From positions 28,860,479 to 28,924,478 of the forward strand of contig OV277861.1 in the NCBI GenBank assembly GCA_922989275.2: a stretch of 64,000 nucleotides of DNA, written 5' to 3'. The translations under genes were made by a program, and so were the position numbers. The stretch comes from Gari tellinella. Its lineage: Eukaryota; Mollusca; Bivalvia; Cardiida; Psammobiidae. This document shows, in pieces, positions 61,135-64,000 of this stretch; position 1 is the first letter of the stretch, and the number at the start of each line of letters is the position of its first letter. The notes under the pieces are model-generated. The model had not been told where the DNA came from. It ran no database searches and was given only the letters and a program-made list of their open reading frames with translations.

Positions 61135-61360
61135 ACCCATTACCACATAAATACACCTTTTTAAGCCTTTATTTTTCTTCCCCTGAAGCAAACATTTCAA
61201 ATTTGTACAGTTATGAATATTTTCATAAAAAGGTATTTTCTATATTCTACTTAAAGCAGACTGAAAGTAAAGCAGAATGCGCCTTAATTTTCAACCTGCT
61301 TTAAGTGGTTGAATGCAGCTATCTTCAATACTAGAAACAGGCTATGTGGTAATGGGTTAA
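61131..61360 (+). repeat. P1 MITE abutting the previous
   Basis: Starts in the shared TTAA; right palindrome arm partly deleted; ends GGTAATGGGTTAA. Third head-to-tail pair at a common TTAA in the window. Confidence 0.8.
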
Positions 61361-61856
61361 ATGGACAAGACCGAATTGGAAACTGGAATTGCCCATTAAA
61401 AGTTTCAGGAGTGAATGAATAAATAAGTGGGCAAGTGTCCACTCCCTCACAACCTGACCTTTATCAACTTATACCATATCATATGCAACAGGACAAATAA
61501 ATTGACCGAGTTCTGATCTGACCTGGAACTGGGTCATCACTATTGAGTACTGTAGTGCCAACTGATAAAGGTGACCAGCAATAACTAACCTCTTTTTACC
61601 CAATAAAGTAGGTGGACTAGTGTGAAGTACAGGTTAGGTGCACTCTAGTGACTCTACTACCTGGGTCTGAACAGGTTACTAGTACTCTAGACAGGTGTAT
61701 AGTGTGGTCAGTCAGGGCTATAGATCACTGTAGTCAAGTCATCAGTGCAGATCAACACCTGTTAGCACCTCGTCCAGGTACAACATACACAGTGTACTAG
61801 ATTGTAACCTCGGAAAACTCAACATTTCCTGACTGAACAAAGTTCACCAATCACTT
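61361..61856. other. Unique-looking intron sequence, no gene
   Basis: More balanced base content than the surroundings, with short recurring 'actagt', 'cacctgt' and 'gtgtac' words. No DDX11 exon similarity on the reverse strand. Confidence 0.4.
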
Positions 61857-62156
61857 TAACCCTTTACTCAATAGCCTGTGTTTAATTTATAAGACAGGTG
61901 GTTACTTAACCCTTTACCTCATAGCCTGTTTCTAGTTTTAAAGACAGGTGACCACTTAAAGCAGGTTGAAAGTAAAGCAGAATGTGCCTTAAGGCACATT
62001 CTGCTTTACTTTCAGCCTGCTTTAGCTAAAATCTGCCAGGCTATATAAAATAGTTGTAATAGTAATTTTTCATGAGGGTATAAACTGGAACTATTTTCTA
62101 CGGCGGAGGAATAAATTAAATACGCTAAAAGTCGCCTCTATGGGGGGAAGGGTTAA
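61857..62156 (-). repeat. P1 palindromic MITE with a second end stub
   Basis: TTTAACCCTTTACTCAATAG stub, then a full copy from 61907; palindrome 61957-62027 perfect with GTGCCTTAAGGCAC. Confidence 0.83.
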
Positions 62157-62184
62157 AACAGGTTGAAAGTAAAGCAGAATGCCT

Positions 62185-62530
62185 GTAGAACCCATTACCT
62201 CATAAATAAGCCTTTTTTTACGCCTTTAATAATGCTTTTACTGAAGAAAACAGTTCCAATTTATATTGTCGCAAATAAAAATTATAAGAAATATTTTCTA
62301 ATTTCTAGCAGATAGTAGCTTAAAGCAGGCTGAATGTAAAGCAGTGGTCAACTAGAAACAGGCTATGGGGTTACCCCGTTAATTTGTTAAGGTAATATCT
62401 GCTAGAATACAGAAAATATTTCTTACAGTACATACCCATATTAATAAATGACTACTGTTTATAAGCATTTTCTTTAGTGGATGACTATATAAAAGGCCTA
62501 AAAAGGCGTACTTATGGGGTAATGGGTTAA
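62185..62530. repeat. Two broken P1 MITEs head to head
   Basis: 'acccattacctcataaataa' left half and 'atggggtaatgggttaa' right end; palindromes reduced to single arms. Confidence 0.65.
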
Positions 62531-62689
62531 GATTTTCAAACAGCCTGCATTAAGCAACTTATTGTATAAGAGACTGTTTAGGAGCATTTCATTGAATTGT
62601 TGGTTAATAGTTTAATTGTAAAATTTATTTATTGCTATTAATATAAACTCCTCAGTTAACTTTCAGCACAGTTATGCTGCGTTTACACT

Positions 62690-63515
62690 CAGACACGATA
62701 GCTACGATGACCACGATTTAGAAAAAGCTCAGAGCTTCACGATTTCTTTTCTTTTTCTACGCTATACCACGCTTTCTTACGCTCTTTGCACGTCTTGTTA
62801 CATCCTGCAGCGTTTTGTTGCGAATCCAACAAGATTCTGATGAGGATCTGCCACGATTTCATCACGTCCTCTCAAGCTCTCTTACGGTAACCACGATACG
62901 CTATCACGCTTTATCACGTTCTTTTAAGATCTAACACGATATAACGTTCTGTTAAGCTCTCCTGTGATTAATGGCAACGATTTCTGACCAAGAGTGTTGC
63001 GCTTTGAGCACGACTGGGGTATTTAAAGGAGGCATTGACCACCCCTTCATTCCCTGGATGCTGGTGTCAAAGTCTGATTACATTGGGATGACGCTTCTAA
63101 AAATGTTTGGTTGGAAGCTTAACCTGTTACTCGTATTTATATTTATTCTAGCAAAATGTCTACTTTTATGTAATTTTGAGGGAAAGAAGCAGACGACAAT
63201 TTTTAGCAGACAAAATTCCAGCAGTGAAAGCGCTTGAAATACGTTTTTTGTCTTGTTTAAAGGAAACTTCGGTAAGTGCCGTTGTAAACAGGGGGTCGCT
63301 GTTGGGAGGGCCGTTGTAGGGAGGGATCAATATATTAACTTAATAATACATGTAAAAACTTAAAGAATCACCTTTCCAAGTTAACAAAGATCCCCTACGT
63401 TTGAGCTTCACGCTGGGATGCGTTCTGTTAAGTTCTGTTGAGCTCTGTTAAGCTCTACGACGCTCTACTAAGATTCCCAAGTTCTATTACGCTCTCACAC
63501 GATATAACGAGAGCA
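62690..63515. repeat. Degenerate CACGAT/ACGCTCT oligonucleotide-repeat region, interrupted
   Basis: 62690-62960 and 63395-63515 are built from short words (cacgat, cacgct, aagctct, gttctgtta), both ending in CACGATATAACG. The block between (about 62970-63335) contains a TCCCTCC-type MITE end, so it is probably an insertion. Confidence 0.5.
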
Positions 63516-64000
63516 CCGCAAACGGGTGCTGGACGCTCGACTTTCATATACTTGAGACGGCTATATTTTTCAAACTTAAAGAATGTGTATGGGTGTTTAA
63601 TGCCCTATTGATCATAGAAATTTGTAAGCAACAACAACTTAAACATACTTGGACAGTCTACATTCCACTTAAAGTAAACTATAAGTCAAAAGAAGGACAA
63701 TATCTTTGCCTGCTTTACCTGCCTTGTTGTAATGCGTTGCCCTTTTGAAACTAAACAAGTATTCAAATATATTGGAAGTTTGAAATTAATAACTTTCTAC
63801 GGTCACTGAATAATTTCATATACAAATTCTGAGTCAAACAAGGGCAATAACTCTGCAATGACAAATCTCATTGTTATCTGCTGTGTTGAAAGGTGATGCC
63901 CTTTTGAAACTGAACAAGCATTAAAAGTTTCAAGTTAATATCTATTGTAATTATTGAGAAATTTCAATTTACAAGTTTTATGTAAATAAAAACAAGGGCA
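63516..64000 (+). mobile_element. Start of a tandem-unit element, cut by the window edge
   Basis: Begins 'gagagcaccgcaaacgggtg ctggacgctcga', like the head at 27034. Units ('caagggcaataactctg', 'gcccttttgaaactgaacaa gc') recur about 165 bp apart. Confidence 0.55.

Noticed and set aside
62971..63237. 88-codon plus-strand frame as a gene or DDX11 exon
   Set aside because: Wrong strand for DDX11, overlaps MITE-like sequence, and no similarity recognised.
60000..64000. Further upstream DDX11 exons
   Set aside because: The reverse strand was read for the segment preceding LDEVGR; nothing matching was found, so the intron probably runs past the window edge.

Overview
This is animal nuclear DNA, AT-rich, with small exons lost in kilobase introns. 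It most likely comes from a heterodont bivalve mollusc. That placement is an inference from the repeats: very many palindromic miniature elements, and Helentron-like elements carrying internal 150-330 bp tandem units that end in 'ccctcttgtt'-type hairpins. It was not tested by a search.

Two genes can be read. The left one (+ strand, exons 5352-24061) is an OCIA-domain gene, OCIAD1/asrij type. Seven exons join without a frame break into 266 visible residues ending in an NKYGD tail; the exon with the start codon was not found. The right one (- strand, 59989 down to 30657) is the 3' part of DDX11/ChlR1, the XPD-type Fe-S DNA helicase. Seven exons give 218 residues covering helicase domain 2 with motifs V and VI and the C-terminus; the 5' part lies beyond 64000. 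The genes converge tail to tail, about 6.6 kb apart.

Almost everything else is transposon-derived. It includes about 27 copies of a TTAA-flanked palindromic MITE (P1), several MITE families that share one swappable palindromic core (P2), a 'gggctccagataag' MITE (P3), Helentron-like tandem-unit elements, a SINE with target duplications, tRNA-like pseudogenes and two LINE fragments. Insertions are nested up to three deep; for example 51153-57095 is P1, interrupted by a 5.7 kb long-inverted-repeat element, itself interrupted by a LINE with a perfect 11-bp target duplication.

The most unusual feature is in DDX11. Two large minisatellites each abut a coding exon, and their repeat units contain that exon's own splice junction. 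One is a 77-bp unit repeated about 33 times that carries the donor of the exon at 38201-38279. The other is a 56-bp unit repeated about 69 times that carries the acceptor of the exon at 46554-46645. The gene therefore has dozens of near-identical decoy donors after one exon and dozens of decoy acceptors before another. By frame analysis, use of any decoy leads to a premature stop.
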